This document shows, one piece after another, positions 35,360 through 44,100 of a stretch of 64,000 bases of DNA (within the stretch, counting starts at the first letter, position 1; each line of letters starts with the position of its first letter). The translations under genes and the position numbers were made by a program. The DNA is from Massilia aurea (GTDB lineage: Bacteria; Pseudomonadota; Gammaproteobacteria; Burkholderiales; Burkholderiaceae_D). The stretch is from contig NZ_JACHBX010000001.1 of NCBI RefSeq assembly GCF_014200505.1, positions 868,001 to 932,000 on the forward strand, in the 5' to 3' direction. The notes beneath the pieces are model-generated. The model was not told the DNA's origin. It searched no databases and saw only the letters and a program-made list of their open reading frames with translations.

Positions 35360-36247
35360 ATGAATTACAAGCACCTGCAGTACTTTCATGCAGTCGCCAC
35401 GGCCGGCAGCGTCGTGCGCGCGGCCGAGCAGTTGCACGTCTCGGCGCAGGCAATCAGCACGCAATTGCAGCTGCTGGAAGACCAGTTTGGCGAGGAACTC
35501 CTGCGCAAGAAGGGACGCGGGCTGGTGCTGACCGAAGCTGGCAAGACCGTCTTGCGCTATACGGACCAGATCTTCAGTCTCGGCAATGAACTGGAGCAGG
35601 CGGTGCGGCGTGGCCTGTTCACCGAGACCGAGACACTGCGAGTGGGCCTGTGCGATGTGATCGCCAAGACGATGGCCTTCCGGCTGCTGCAACCTGCGCG
35701 CGATGCAGGGCTCGCCATGCACCTGGTCTGTCGCGAGGGGCGTTTTGGCGACCTGATGGAAGATCTCAGTGCGCACCGGCTCGACCTGTTGATTTCGGAC
35801 CAGGGTTTGCCGCCCGGTGGCGCCGTGCGTGGCCACAGTCATCTGCTCGGATCGAGCACTGTGACGGTCGTGGCGCATCCCGACGTGTGCCAGCGCTGGG
35901 CCGGCGACTTTCCGCAGCGCCTGAAAGGCGCGCCATTTTTGATGCCGGGGCAGGGCGCGGCCCTGCACAGCCAGCTGATGGCCTGGCTCGAGGCGCAGGG
36001 CCTGCGCCCGATCGTCGTCGGCGAATTCGATGACGGGGCGCTGCTGGGCGCATTCGCCGGCGCGGGTGCAGGCTTCATGGCGGCGCCAACCGTGCTCGCA
36101 GACTCACTGTGCGAACAATACGGGCTGGCGCCGGTGGGTGTGATTGACGCCATTGTCGAGCAGGTCTATGCCGTGACGGTCGAGCGCCGGGTCCACCATC
36201 CGGCACTGCGGCGCATCCTGGAACGGGCGCCGCAGGTGTTTGCCTGA
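35360..36247 (+). CDS. LysR-family regulator, NhaR-like
   Basis: 295 residues. The HTH is MNYKHLQYFHAVATAGSVVRAAEQLHVSAQAISTQLQLLE, closest in style to NhaR, the activator of Na+/H+ antiporter genes; the rest is the usual two-lobed effector domain (GLCDVIAKTMAFRLLQPAR, LDLLISDQGLP, MPGQGAALHSQLMAWLEAQGL). No antiporter gene is adjacent, so the target may be elsewhere or be the divergent TerB-like gene, which LysR regulators often control. Convergent with the S24 repressor gene. Confidence 0.88.
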   Translation: MNYKHLQYFHAVATAGSVVRAAEQLHVSAQAISTQLQLLEDQFGEELLRKKGRGLVLTEAGKTVLRYTDQIFSLGNELEQAVRRGLFTETETLRVGLCDVIAKTMAFRLLQPARDAGLAMHLVCREGRFGDLMEDLSAHRLDLLISDQGLPPGGAVRGHSHLLGSSTVTVVAHPDVCQRWAGDFPQRLKGAPFLMPGQGAALHSQLMAWLEAQGLRPIVVGEFDDGALLGAFAGAGAGFMAAPTVLADSLCEQYGLAPVGVIDAIVEQVYAVTVERRVHHPALRRILERAPQVFA

Positions 36248-36263
36248 CAGCTGGCAGCGCGTG

Positions 36264-37016
36264 TCAGATGCGGTCGCTTTCCTTGCGCACGACGCGGCCG
36301 ATCACGATGCACTCGTCGCCCTGACATAGCTTGCGGTGGTAGGTGCGCTGGTCAGGGTTGTCGGAGGTGAGCCACCACTGGGCTGCCTCACGCGCCAGGC
36401 GCTTGACCACGGCTTCGCCCTCAACATTGAACGCGAACACGGCGCCAGCCACCGGCTTGGTGTCGAGCGTGTTGATGACAACGATGTCGCCGGCGTACAG
36501 CGACGGTTCCATGCTTTCGCCCTTGACGTAGATCGCGATCAGATGCGAGGGACTGTACTGGTTGCGTTCCAGCCAGGTGCGGCGCATGCCGAGCGTGCCG
36601 CCATCGCGCGCTTCCGGCTCGGCCCGGTACCCGGTGATGCCCGCTGACAGGCGCAGCTTGACCATTGGAATGGGCACGAAGGCATCGTCATCGCCTTCGG
36701 CCACCACGCGAAGCAGGTTGGGCAACCCGGGTAGTCCAGGCAGGCCGGGGAGGGCGCCGCCGTCATGTGCCGGACCACCGCCCAGCGGCGCCAGGATCTC
36801 CGCCGGAAGACGGCAGCCGGTGACGCGGGAGATCGCCAGCAACTGCTTCAGGTTCGGGCTGTGCTTTTCATTTTCCCAGTGCGAGATATTGGCCTTGGTA
36901 TGGCCGCGGTCGGTACCGAGTTCGAGCGCAAGACGGGCGCCCAGCGCCGTCCCCGACAAGCCGGCGGCGGTGCGCGCTTCTTTCACCCAGTTAGCAATCA
37001 TTGTTTGAAGGTCCAT
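36264..37016 (-). CDS. XRE-HTH/S24 LexA-like repressor
   Basis: 250 residues. An N-terminal Cro/CI-type HTH (WVKEARTAAGLSGTALGARL, ANISHWENEKHSPNLKQLLAI) is joined by a linker with a short GLP repeat (ALPGLPGLPGLPNLL) to an S24 peptidase domain. The nucleophile Ser is in YVKGESMEPSLYAGDIVVIN and the general-base Lys in GEAVVKRLAR; the cleavage site is probably near the IPMVKLRLSAGITG segment. S24 repressors cleave themselves on RecA* contact. Two GTATAG/CTATAC dyads lie just upstream of its start, so autoregulation is likely. The divergent neighbour is a small membrane protein gene at 37172. Confidence 0.9.
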   Translation of the reverse strand: MDLQTMIANWVKEARTAAGLSGTALGARLALELGTDRGHTKANISHWENEKHSPNLKQLLAISRVTGCRLPAEILAPLGGGPAHDGGALPGLPGLPGLPNLLRVVAEGDDDAFVPIPMVKLRLSAGITGYRAEPEARDGGTLGMRRTWLERNQYSPSHLIAIYVKGESMEPSLYAGDIVVINTLDTKPVAGAVFAFNVEGEAVVKRLAREAAQWWLTSDNPDQRTYHRKLCQGDECIVIGRVVRKESDRI

Positions 37017-37036
37017 ATGCGTATGGTAAAGGAAAT

Positions 37037-37089
37037 CTATACATTGAAGTATAGCTTTTCTTTACTGCTGTGGTATAGTTTTCCTATAC
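37037..37089. promoter_or_regulatory. Two operator-like dyads between the S24 repressor and its divergent neighbour
   Basis: CTATAC-N6-GTATAG at 37037-37054 and GTATAG-N5-CTATAC at 37073-37089 are perfect inverted repeats with the same half-sites in opposite arrangement. They lie 21 bases upstream of the repressor start and about 83 bases upstream of the gene at 37172, a usual layout for CI-like operators. TTTACT and TATAGT hexamers overlap them. Confidence 0.7.
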
Positions 37090-37171
37090 TTTCACGCATC
37101 AGATTGATGTAGCGCAGGGTAGGCGTGGGCTTGCCGGTGCAGGTATCGCCGCAAGAAGAGGGGGAGACACG

Positions 37172-37378
37172 ATGATGATTGAAATACTGCAGCGTCTAAT
37201 GGACGCCAACCTGGCCGGACTGGCCACCGACTTGACGCCGACAGATATCGGCGCGCTGATCGGTATGTTCAGCGCCTTGCTGAGCACCATCGGCAACTTG
37301 CTGTACACATGGCGCAAGGATCGCCGCGAGCAGCGCGACAGCGATGCGGCATGGGCGCGGCGCCAGAAGGAACCTTGA
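37172..37378 (+). CDS. Small membrane protein, holin-like in layout
   Basis: 68 residues; the ATG (or the next one) is preceded by GAGGGGGAG. An amphipathic start (MMIEILQRLMDANLAGLATDL) is followed by one hydrophobic segment (IGALIGMFSALLSTIGNLLYTW) and a strongly charged C-terminus (RKDRREQRDSDAAWARRQK). This is the pattern of single-pass phage holin-like or lysis-control peptides, and its position facing an S24 repressor is suggestive, but no endolysin follows. Function is inference. Confidence 0.6.
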   Translation: MMIEILQRLMDANLAGLATDLTPTDIGALIGMFSALLSTIGNLLYTWRKDRREQRDSDAAWARRQKEP

Positions 37379-37474
37379 TGTCGTGCTGGTTGGCGTGCCT
37401 CGCCCGGTCCGGCGACCAGCCCGGCGCGGTAGAATAGCAATCCGCAAGCATATCGATCCCGGAGCAGTTCGCAC

Positions 37475-37891
37475 ATGGTTTTTCTCACCGTCCCCTACGC
37501 CGAAAAGGACGCCGCCAAGGCGCTCGGCGCCCGCTGGAATCCCACCCGCCGCCGCTGGTATGTGGCCGATGGTGTCGCCACCGAGCCGTTTGCCAAGTGG
37601 ATCGATGCTGCATCGGTTTCTGCATCGACTTCCACCTCTGCCTCGGCTGGCGGTGCCGCCAGGCCTGGCGCCAAGGCGGGCGCCGGTCGGGTGGACAGCT
37701 ATCAGGGCAAGACGGTGGTTGGCGTGAATTACGTGGCGCTTGATCACGATTGCAACCCATTCGAGGAATGCCCAAGCTGCAGGCAGACACTGGAAGGCAC
37801 CCCGTGGTGGCAGGCACGCACCAGCCTGGCGGCGCTGGTCGGTGGTATGCCGGGCACGTCGAGTAGCCGGACGCCCGGCAAGGCGGCGTGA
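37475..37891 (+). CDS. DUF5710 domain protein
   Basis: 138 residues. The N-terminal 45 residues, MVFLTVPYAEKDAAKALGARW, then NPTRRRWYVADG, are the DUF5710 signature also found at the ends of phage and plasmid primases. A low-complexity Ser/Ala linker follows, and then a C-terminal part with YVALDHDCNPFEECPSC in which Cys residues may bind metal. DUF5710 is thought to be a small nucleic-acid or protein-binding module, but its role is not established. Ninety-six bases after the small membrane gene and in the same direction. Confidence 0.8.
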   Translation: MVFLTVPYAEKDAAKALGARWNPTRRRWYVADGVATEPFAKWIDAASVSASTSTSASAGGAARPGAKAGAGRVDSYQGKTVVGVNYVALDHDCNPFEECPSCRQTLEGTPWWQARTSLAALVGGMPGTSSSRTPGKAA

Positions 37892-37950
37892 TCGCCATAC
37901 TGCCGCGTTAACGCTAAGATGCAAGCCTGATAATACCTCCCAACGACGCC

Positions 37951-39798
37951 ATGCATCCTGCGACCGCCAGCACGCGCCAGGCCGGCCACGCCCACAGCAA
38001 CCGGCGACTGGTTGGCGGTATTGCCATTTCGGTGCTGCTGCATGCTTTGCTGCTGTCGCTGCAGTTCGGCGTGCCGGGCAGCGATGCCGGCGGTGGCGGG
38101 CCGCTCAGCGTTGTGCTCGCGCCAGCGCCTCTTCCTCTGCCGGCACTTGTACCTGAGCCGGCGCCAACCGTCACTGCTGTGCCGGCGCCAACGGTCCCAA
38201 CACCTGTCCAGCCGCCGCCGGCGCTGCCCGTCGCCGCTGTCCCGCCAGCGCCGGCGCCTGCGCGCGGCCTGCGGCTGGTCGATCTGCCGCCCCCACCGCC
38301 GCCGCTGCCGGTTGCGGAGGTTGCACCGGCCCCAAAGAAACGTCCGCCTCGGCCGGCGCCAGTCGCGCCCAAGCGTGTTCTGCGCGACGTGGCGACGCCC
38401 GTGATTGCCATGGAAGCCAACCCGGAATCCGAGTTCGCTGTCGCGGTGCCATTACCCGAGGTTGACGCGGGTCCGCCGCCCACGGTTGTCGAGCCGCTTG
38501 AGGCGCCCGAAGAGGTGGCGGCCAGCGAGATACCAATCCCCCCGGAACCTGTCGTGGATGCCGAGGCGGAGCGCGTAGAGCGTGAGCAGGCACTGCAGCA
38601 GGAGCTGGCCTTGCAGCGAGAGCAGGAGCAGGCGCGGCTGGCACAGGCACAGGCTCAGGCACAGGTGGAGGCGCAACGCAACGCCGCCGAGGCAAGCAGG
38701 CTCGCCGAGCAGCAGCAGCAAGTGCAGCAGCAGCAGCAAGCGCTGCGCGATCAGGAAGCATTGGTGCAGCGTGAACAACAGGCCGCTGCGCGCGATCTGG
38801 CTGCACAGCGCGCGGCGCAGGAAGCGGCGACGCAGGAAGCCCTGGCGCAAGCCCAGTTACAGGCACGCCAGCGCGCCGAAGATGCCGCGCAGCGCGTGGT
38901 GCAGGAAGCCGCTGAACGGCAACGCAACGAGGAACTGGCGCAGCGCAGGCTGATCGAGGAGCGCGCACGCCAGCAAGCGGACGAACGCCAGCGCAACGAG
39001 GAAATCGCACAGCGCAGGCTGGCCGAGGAACAGGCGCGCCAACAAGCGGCCGAACGCCAGCGCGCCGAGGAACTGGCGCAGCGCAGGCTCGCGGAGGAAC
39101 GCGCACGCCAGCAAGCGGCCGAGCAGGCGCGCGTGGATGCCGAGCGGCTGGCGCGGGGCGCTGCCGAAGAAGCGGCCCGTCAGGCGGCGCAGCGCGTGCA
39201 GGCGCAGGCTTCAGGACCGGCTGCGGGGGCAGGCGCAGGACCAGCCGCTGGCAGCGCCGCTGCCGCCGCGCGCACGGACGGCGCTGGCGCTGGCGTGGGC
39301 ACGGGCAGCGGTGCGGGCATGCAAGCGGGGCCGGGCGCCATGGCTGGCTTGCCCGGCAATCGCGCACGCGAGTTGTTGCGCGGGGTCACGATCCCGAATG
39401 TGGACGCCTCCGGCTTGCCGCGCGACCGGCCGGCCGGCAACCGCCGCGTGGTGGCCGACGGCGGCGAGCGCGATGCGCCGCTGCGCTTGTACGTCGACAG
39501 CGTGCGCCAGAAACTCGAGCGCAACGCGGTGCTCGGCGGCGCGCGCCTGTCGCTGCGCGACGTACGCATCGATCCCCTGGTGAGCGTCTCGCTGCGCAGC
39601 GACGGCAGTATCGACGAGATCACCATCGTGCGATCGAGCGGCCGCGCCGACATGGACGATGCCGTGCGCCGCTTCGTGCGCCTGAACGCCCGCTACGCCG
39701 CGTTTCCGCCGAATGTCGCCGCAAACTTCGATGTGATCGAGATCCGCCGTGTCTGGCGCTTTGCCGAGGGACTCAAGCTCGTCGAAGAGATGCGCTGA
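37951..39798 (+). CDS. TonB-family energy transducer with long coiled coil
   Basis: 615 residues. A transmembrane anchor near residues 24-42 (GGIAISVLLHALLLSLQFGV) carries the TonB-like His. A Pro-rich segment (residues 55-135) gives the rigid periplasmic spacer. A very Gln/Ala/Arg/Glu-rich region from about 205 to 410 is predicted as a long coiled coil, including three tandem 23-residue repeats. The C-terminal 100 residues, VSVSLRSDGSIDEITIVRSSGRADMDDAVRRFVRLN and RVWRFAEG, form a TonB C-terminal-like domain. Such proteins pass proton-motive energy to outer-membrane receptors; ExbB/ExbD partners are not in the window. The TonB-dependent receptor at 44101 is a possible client, by proximity only. 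Confidence 0.78.
   Translation: MHPATASTRQAGHAHSNRRLVGGIAISVLLHALLLSLQFGVPGSDAGGGGPLSVVLAPAPLPLPALVPEPAPTVTAVPAPTVPTPVQPPPALPVAAVPPAPAPARGLRLVDLPPPPPPLPVAEVAPAPKKRPPRPAPVAPKRVLRDVATPVIAMEANPESEFAVAVPLPEVDAGPPPTVVEPLEAPEEVAASEIPIPPEPVVDAEAERVEREQALQQELALQREQEQARLAQAQAQAQVEAQRNAAEASRLAEQQQQVQQQQQALRDQEALVQREQQAAARDLAAQRAAQEAATQEALAQAQLQARQRAEDAAQRVVQEAAERQRNEELAQRRLIEERARQQADERQRNEEIAQRRLAEEQARQQAAERQRAEELAQRRLAEERARQQAAEQARVDAERLARGAAEEAARQAAQRVQAQASGPAAGAGAGPAAGSAAAAARTDGAGAGVGTGSGAGMQAGPGAMAGLPGNRARELLRGVTIPNVDASGLPRDRPAGNRRVVADGGERDAPLRLYVDSVRQKLERNAVLGGARLSLRDVRIDPLVSVSLRSDGSIDEITIVRSSGRADMDDAVRRFVRLNARYAAFPPNVAANFDVIEIRRVWRFAEGLKLVEEMR
38914..39120 (+). repeat. Three 69-bp tandem repeats in the TonB-family coding region
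   Basis: Three in-frame units (38914-38982, 38983-39051, 39052-39120), each encoding a version of ERQR(N/A)EE(L/I)AQRRL followed by xEExARQQA. Units two and three are closest. Such coding repeats expand and contract by slippage and change the coiled-coil length. Confidence 0.85.
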
Positions 39799-39823
39799 CG
39801 TTATCTGGTCGATCGTCGTTGCG

Positions 39824-40954
39824 TCACCCCTGCAGCTCGACCGATTCCACGACCCGCGCTTGCAGCGGCCCCGTCGCATGCAACAGACACTGGACACCAT
39901 GACGGACATTTGCCGCCGCCAGGTGCGGTCCGATCGGTAAGCTCAGCAGGGACGCTGCCATCGCGTCAGCGACGGGGCACGACGCCTCGGCTGCCAGCCG
40001 GGCGTAGGCAGGTTGCCGGTGGACCGGCACCGGGTAGTGCACGGCAGTCGGGACGCCGGCATGCGCCAGGATGGCGCGCACCTGCTCGCGCTGCTCGACC
40101 AGCACCGCATACCCCGCACAGGCGCTGGTGCGGTCGGAGCAGCAGCCAATGACAGGCAAATGCGGCTGCAGCATCTCGTCGTACGCAGCCGCGATGCGGC
40201 GGCGCTGCCTGATGTCCCAATCGAACCGTTCCAGCCTGGCCAGCACGATCGCGCATTGGAGCGTCTCCATGCACGCATCGTGGCCAAAACGGTGATGCGC
40301 ATGGCGCCGCGCCTGACGGCGCACGCGGATGTCGCGCATCGCGCCCGCGAGCGCATCGTCGTTCGTGAACAGGGCGCCGCCATCGCCATAGCAACCGAGC
40401 GGGTTGGTCGGGAAAAAACTGGTGCAGCCGATCGTGGACAGATTGCCGCTCTGGCGCCCGCGGTAGGTCGCACCAAAACTCTGTGCGCCGTCTTCGATCA
40501 CGGCCAGCCCGTGGCGGGCCGCGATGCCGTTGATGGCGTCCATGTCGGGCGGCTGGCCGTACAGCGAGACCGAGATGACCGCGCGCGTGGCCGGCGTGAT
40601 CGCTGCTTCGATCAGCTGCGGATCGAGCGTACAGGTGGCGCGCTCGATGTCGGCAAACACGGGCCTGGCGCCGACCAGCACGATCGCTTTGGCCGCCGCA
40701 CTGGCGGCAAACGGCGTGGTGATGACGTCGTCACCTGGCCCGACGCCAAGCGCCATCAGGGCGATCGCCAGTGCCGTGGTGCCAGAGGACGCAGTGATGC
40801 AATGGCGCGCGCCCGTGTAGTCGGCCAGGCGTTGCTCGAGTTCGGCGACTTCAGGCCCCATGATGGTCTGGCCGTGGTCGAGAACGGCCTGGATGCGGCT
40901 GTTGATCAGGCTGCGCGACGTCTCGTCCTGCGATCGCGGGTCGATGGATTGCAT
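39824..40954 (-). CDS. DegT/DnrJ/EryC1 aminotransferase homologue lacking the PLP lysine
   Basis: 376 residues of the WbpE type (3-keto-sugar transaminase in UDP-2,3-diacetamido sugar synthesis). Conserved parts: GPEVAELEQRLADYTGA, LGVGPGDDVITTPF, LDPQLIEAAITPATRAVI, VIEDGAQSFGATY, GCTSFF and CYGDGGALFTNDD. The Schiff-base Lys normally in FFPSKPLGCYGDGG is Asn184 here (FFPTNPLGCYGDGG). Further active-site departures are GHDACMETLQCA in place of GxNSRLDTLQAA. Unless another residue substitutes, it cannot form the internal aldimine and is probably not a transaminase. Lies 15 bases after the dehydrogenase gene in the same operon. Confidence 0.85.
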   Translation of the reverse strand: MQSIDPRSQDETSRSLINSRIQAVLDHGQTIMGPEVAELEQRLADYTGARHCITASSGTTALAIALMALGVGPGDDVITTPFAASAAAKAIVLVGARPVFADIERATCTLDPQLIEAAITPATRAVISVSLYGQPPDMDAINGIAARHGLAVIEDGAQSFGATYRGRQSGNLSTIGCTSFFPTNPLGCYGDGGALFTNDDALAGAMRDIRVRRQARRHAHHRFGHDACMETLQCAIVLARLERFDWDIRQRRRIAAAYDEMLQPHLPVIGCCSDRTSACAGYAVLVEQREQVRAILAHAGVPTAVHYPVPVHRQPAYARLAAEASCPVADAMAASLLSLPIGPHLAAANVRHGVQCLLHATGPLQARVVESVELQG

Positions 40955-40969
40955 GCGCTGTCCCTGGTT

Positions 40970-42298
40970 TCAAGCCTGCACGACGTTGGGCGAGCGGGTC
41001 GGGAACACCCCGCGCGTATCCACGATCAGGCTGGCGTTCTGGCGCACGAGTTCATAGTCGAAGGCGCTGTGGCCGGTGGCCAGTAGCACGACGTCATACG
41101 AGGCGAGCGACGCTGGTGTGAGTTCGACGCTGGACAGGTCGAAGTGATGCTCGCGCATGCGCGGGAAGACCGGCACATGGGGGTCGGAATACTCGACCAC
41201 GGCGCCACGCGCGCGCAGCAGTTCCATCAGCGCCACCGAGGGTGACTCGCGCATGTCTTCGACGTCTTTCTTGTACGCGATACCCAGCACCAGGATGCGG
41301 CTGCCCATGACGGCGCGGCTACGGCTGTTCAGTGCGTCGGCCACCTTGGCGATCACCCAGGCCGGCATATCGCTGTTGATCTCGCCGGCCAGCTCGATGA
41401 AGCGGGTGTGCAGCCCGAACTGGCGCGCTTTCCAGGTGAGATAGAACGGGTCGATCGGGATGCAATGCCCGCCCAGGCCCGGGCCGGGATAATAGGCGGT
41501 GAAGCCGAACGGCTTGGTGGCCGCAGCCCGGATGACTTCGTGGATGTCGATGTCCATGCGGTCGGCGATGATTTTCATCTCGTTGACCAACCCGATATTG
41601 ACGGCGCGGTGAATGTTTTCCAGCAGTTTGGTCAGCTCGGCCGCGCGGGTCGAGCTGACCGGGACGACGGTGTCGATCGCCTGCCGGTACAGGGCCAGGC
41701 CGGCTTCCAGGCAGGCGTCGGTGGAGCCGCCGCAAATCTTGGGAATGGTCCGGGTGTGGAAGTCGGGGTTGCCCGGATCTTCGCGTTCGGGCGAGAACAC
41801 GAGGAATACATCGTGGCCGACGCGCAGGCCGCGCGCTTCCAGGCGGGGCCGCAGTTCTTCTTCGGTGGTGCCGGGATAGGTGGTGCTTTCAAGTGACAGC
41901 AACTGCCCGGGGCGCATATGGGGCAGTAGTGACTCGACGGTGCCGATCACATACGACAAATCGGGCTCGCGATAGGCGGTCAGGGGCGTGGGGACGCAGA
42001 TGATCAGCGCATCGGCTTCGACCACGCGCGAAAAATCGCTGCTGGCGACCAGGCCTGCGGCGCGCGCCGCAGCGATTGTCTGCCCCTTGATGTGGGCGAT
42101 ATAGCTCTCGCCGCGGTTGAGCTGGTCGACCTTGGCGGCGTCGATGTCGATCCCCAGTACGTGAAAGCCTTCGGCCGCATAGCGCAGCGCGAGTGGCAAC
42201 CCGACGTAGCCAAGGCCAATGATGCCGATCACGGCGTGGCGCTCACGCAGCCGGGTCAACAGCTGCTCCAGGTGAACTGATTTGATCTCGTCTCGCAT
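40970..42298 (-). CDS. UDP-N-acetylglucosamine/UDP-sugar 6-dehydrogenase (WbpA-like)
   Basis: 442 residues of the UDP-glucose/GDP-mannose dehydrogenase family. The NAD-binding fold is [27 protein letters not shown]; the catalytic Cys is in [16 protein letters not shown], with the conserved E/K region [19 protein letters not shown] and the C-terminal [19 protein letters not shown]. Oxidises C6 of a UDP-HexNAc to the uronic acid, the first step toward diacetamido-uronic acids of O-antigen or capsule. GAGGAA before the ATG. Downstream is the DegT-like gene; the remaining genes of the pathway are not in the window. Confidence 0.9.
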   Translation of the reverse strand: MRDEIKSVHLEQLLTRLRERHAVIGIIGLGYVGLPLALRYAAEGFHVLGIDIDAAKVDQLNRGESYIAHIKGQTIAAARAAGLVASSDFSRVVEADALIICVPTPLTAYREPDLSYVIGTVESLLPHMRPGQLLSLESTTYPGTTEEELRPRLEARGLRVGHDVFLVFSPEREDPGNPDFHTRTIPKICGGSTDACLEAGLALYRQAIDTVVPVSSTRAAELTKLLENIHRAVNIGLVNEMKIIADRMDIDIHEVIRAAATKPFGFTAYYPGPGLGGHCIPIDPFYLTWKARQFGLHTRFIELAGEINSDMPAWVIAKVADALNSRSRAVMGSRILVLGIAYKKDVEDMRESPSVALMELLRARGAVVEYSDPHVPVFPRMREHHFDLSSVELTPASLASYDVVLLATGHSAFDYELVRQNASLIVDTRGVFPTRSPNVVQA

Positions 42299-42907
42299 GG
42301 TTTCCTCGACAGTGACAGTGGCAACAACAGGTAAATCAAAACCGGCAATTTCTCAGGCTGATCGTGCAGCAGCGTGTTATTGCCGCTGTACTGCCTGGGA
42401 TATCAAAGGCGTGACTGACTTTGAATCAACTGAATAACAGCACGGCAAAAAGCCAATAAGAAGAATGCGAAAATAAATAACCCAACCGAAAAGGAAAAAA
42501 ATGATGTTTGAAAATAAGCGAGGCGTCTGCGTTGAACGTCGTTGCCAGTTTTAATGTGACACCACGCTATAGGCAGAGGAGCCGTCAGGCCGCACTGCAC
42601 TCCAAGAAATTGATTCGAGAAAATGCCAGAAAAAAGCGCCGTAATTGCGCCGAGATACGGATCGAATTACCACGAATTTGATGGCCCGTTATTTGCGAGT
42701 TGATTATCCGACCCTGGCTGCATGACGGGATTGAGATCACTCAACAGCGCTCAGGGATAGTAGCGATGGAGCGTTATTCAAACGGTTTAATGAGAATGGA
42801 AATAGAATCAGGGAATTAAATTTCTAATCCCCTATTTCTTGAATGAAGATTCAAGCGGAGGAGGGTAACGTTCCCGGCCCGGCAAGCCGGAAACGAAAAG
42901 CAATATA
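42299..42907. other. AT-rich intergenic stretch
   Basis: About 610 bases, more AT-rich than the flanks. A minus-strand frame at 42403-42600 (65 codons with one hydrophobic run) has no Shine-Dalgarno that I trust. The stretch must hold the promoter of the wbpA-like operon; no operator is recognisable. Confidence 0.4.
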
Positions 42908-43873
42908 TTACGCGCCCGGTCGGCCAGGCCGCGGCTGCGGCGCCATTGGCGGCACCGTGATTGTCTCGTTCAGGCGCAGGAACTTGAAGCCGGCCAGCAT
43001 CTGGCCCGGCTTGCCGGCGCGCGCATTGTCCGCTTCACGTCCGGCCACCCGCGCCATGTACGACGCGAACGTCTCTTCGCGCACCTTTGGGGCCGACGAA
43101 TGCAGGAAGTGCCGCTCGCCGTTTGGCCCCAGCACCACCAGGCCCACGTGCGAGGCCCAGTACTCGCCGTTGCGGGTCGAGATCACGTTGACGAAGTCGC
43201 CTTCCTGCAACCCGTCGAGAATGGCGGCCACGCCGTCTTTCGGCACGTACGTCTGGCGGCTCGTTTCGACGGGGATGTCGCGCACCGTGTTGTGGCGCGT
43301 GCGCAGGAAGCGGGCGCGGTCGACCCGCATGTCGTAGCCGGGGCCGTTCGGGCCGGCCAGGTCGGCGCTGATATCGGTAACCAGCCAGCGGTTGGCCACG
43401 TTCCAGTCCAGCTCGGTGTAATGGTTGCGCGTGGCCACGCCGATCACGCCGTCGCGGTAGCGGATCCGCTGCAGCATCCAGAAGAATTCTTCCCACGACT
43501 GCGACAGCGCCATCGCATACGTGTGTTCCGCAAAGACGACGCAATCGCTTTGTTCGAGACTGTACATCGGCAAGCTGTCGTGGATCTCGAACGGAAACTC
43601 GCCCAGCAGGTTCAGCGAATAGGGCTGGCCGATGTTCTGGCGGCCGATCGCAGCGATGCGCTTGCGCAGGTCGGGCTGCGCACTTTGCATGTGCGGGATG
43701 TACTGGCCGGTCTCGAACGGCGTCATCTTGTAGATCGGCTTGTCCAGCAGGGCCGCCAGCGGCGTGGGTGGCGGTGGCGCGCCCGGGATCGGCGGCGTGG
43801 CGGCAGGAGGGCTGGCGCAGCCGGTCAGGACGGCGCTGGCAAGAAGCAGGCAGGCAAGGCGCATGGCGGTCAT
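42908..43873 (-). CDS. DUF1460 lipoprotein, NlpC/P60-like amidase fold
   Basis: 321 residues. Lipoprotein signal MRLACLLLASAVLTGC with lipobox LTGC, a Pro-rich linker, then the DUF1460 body. The presumed catalytic Cys is in SLEQSDCVVFAEHTYAMAL, and the His in YWASHVGLVVL is in the usual position for an NlpC/P60-superfamily dyad. LAGPNGPGYDMRVDRARFLRTRHN and YVPKDGVAAILDGLQEGDFV complete the family pattern. DUF1460 members are N-acetylmuramoyl-L-alanine amidase-like; the cell-wall substrate is likely but inferred. Divergent from the TonB-dependent receptor at 44101. Confidence 0.83.
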   Translation of the reverse strand: MTAMRLACLLLASAVLTGCASPPAATPPIPGAPPPPTPLAALLDKPIYKMTPFETGQYIPHMQSAQPDLRKRIAAIGRQNIGQPYSLNLLGEFPFEIHDSLPMYSLEQSDCVVFAEHTYAMALSQSWEEFFWMLQRIRYRDGVIGVATRNHYTELDWNVANRWLVTDISADLAGPNGPGYDMRVDRARFLRTRHNTVRDIPVETSRQTYVPKDGVAAILDGLQEGDFVNVISTRNGEYWASHVGLVVLGPNGERHFLHSSAPKVREETFASYMARVAGREADNARAGKPGQMLAGFKFLRLNETITVPPMAPQPRPGRPGA

Positions 43874-44100
43874 CTCGGGAGAAGGGAAAGTGTCACGCTA
43901 ATCCGGCGTGTGCGCTGGGGATAATGAATTCTGCGTAGGTGCCCATAACCTGAGCGATCCACGGGAAACATGCATTCCTCCCAGTTATACGAAAGCGAAC
44001 ACAAGTGATTATTCATCATGGCAATTCATCATCAATACTCGCCACAAGCATTTAAAAATTTGCCTTAATTTACCAAGAATCGCACCTTCCCAGGAGAGAG

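Noticed and set aside
42403-42600. 65-codon minus-strand frame with one hydrophobic run
   Set aside because: No convincing ribosome site, skewed composition and placement in an AT-rich promoter region.
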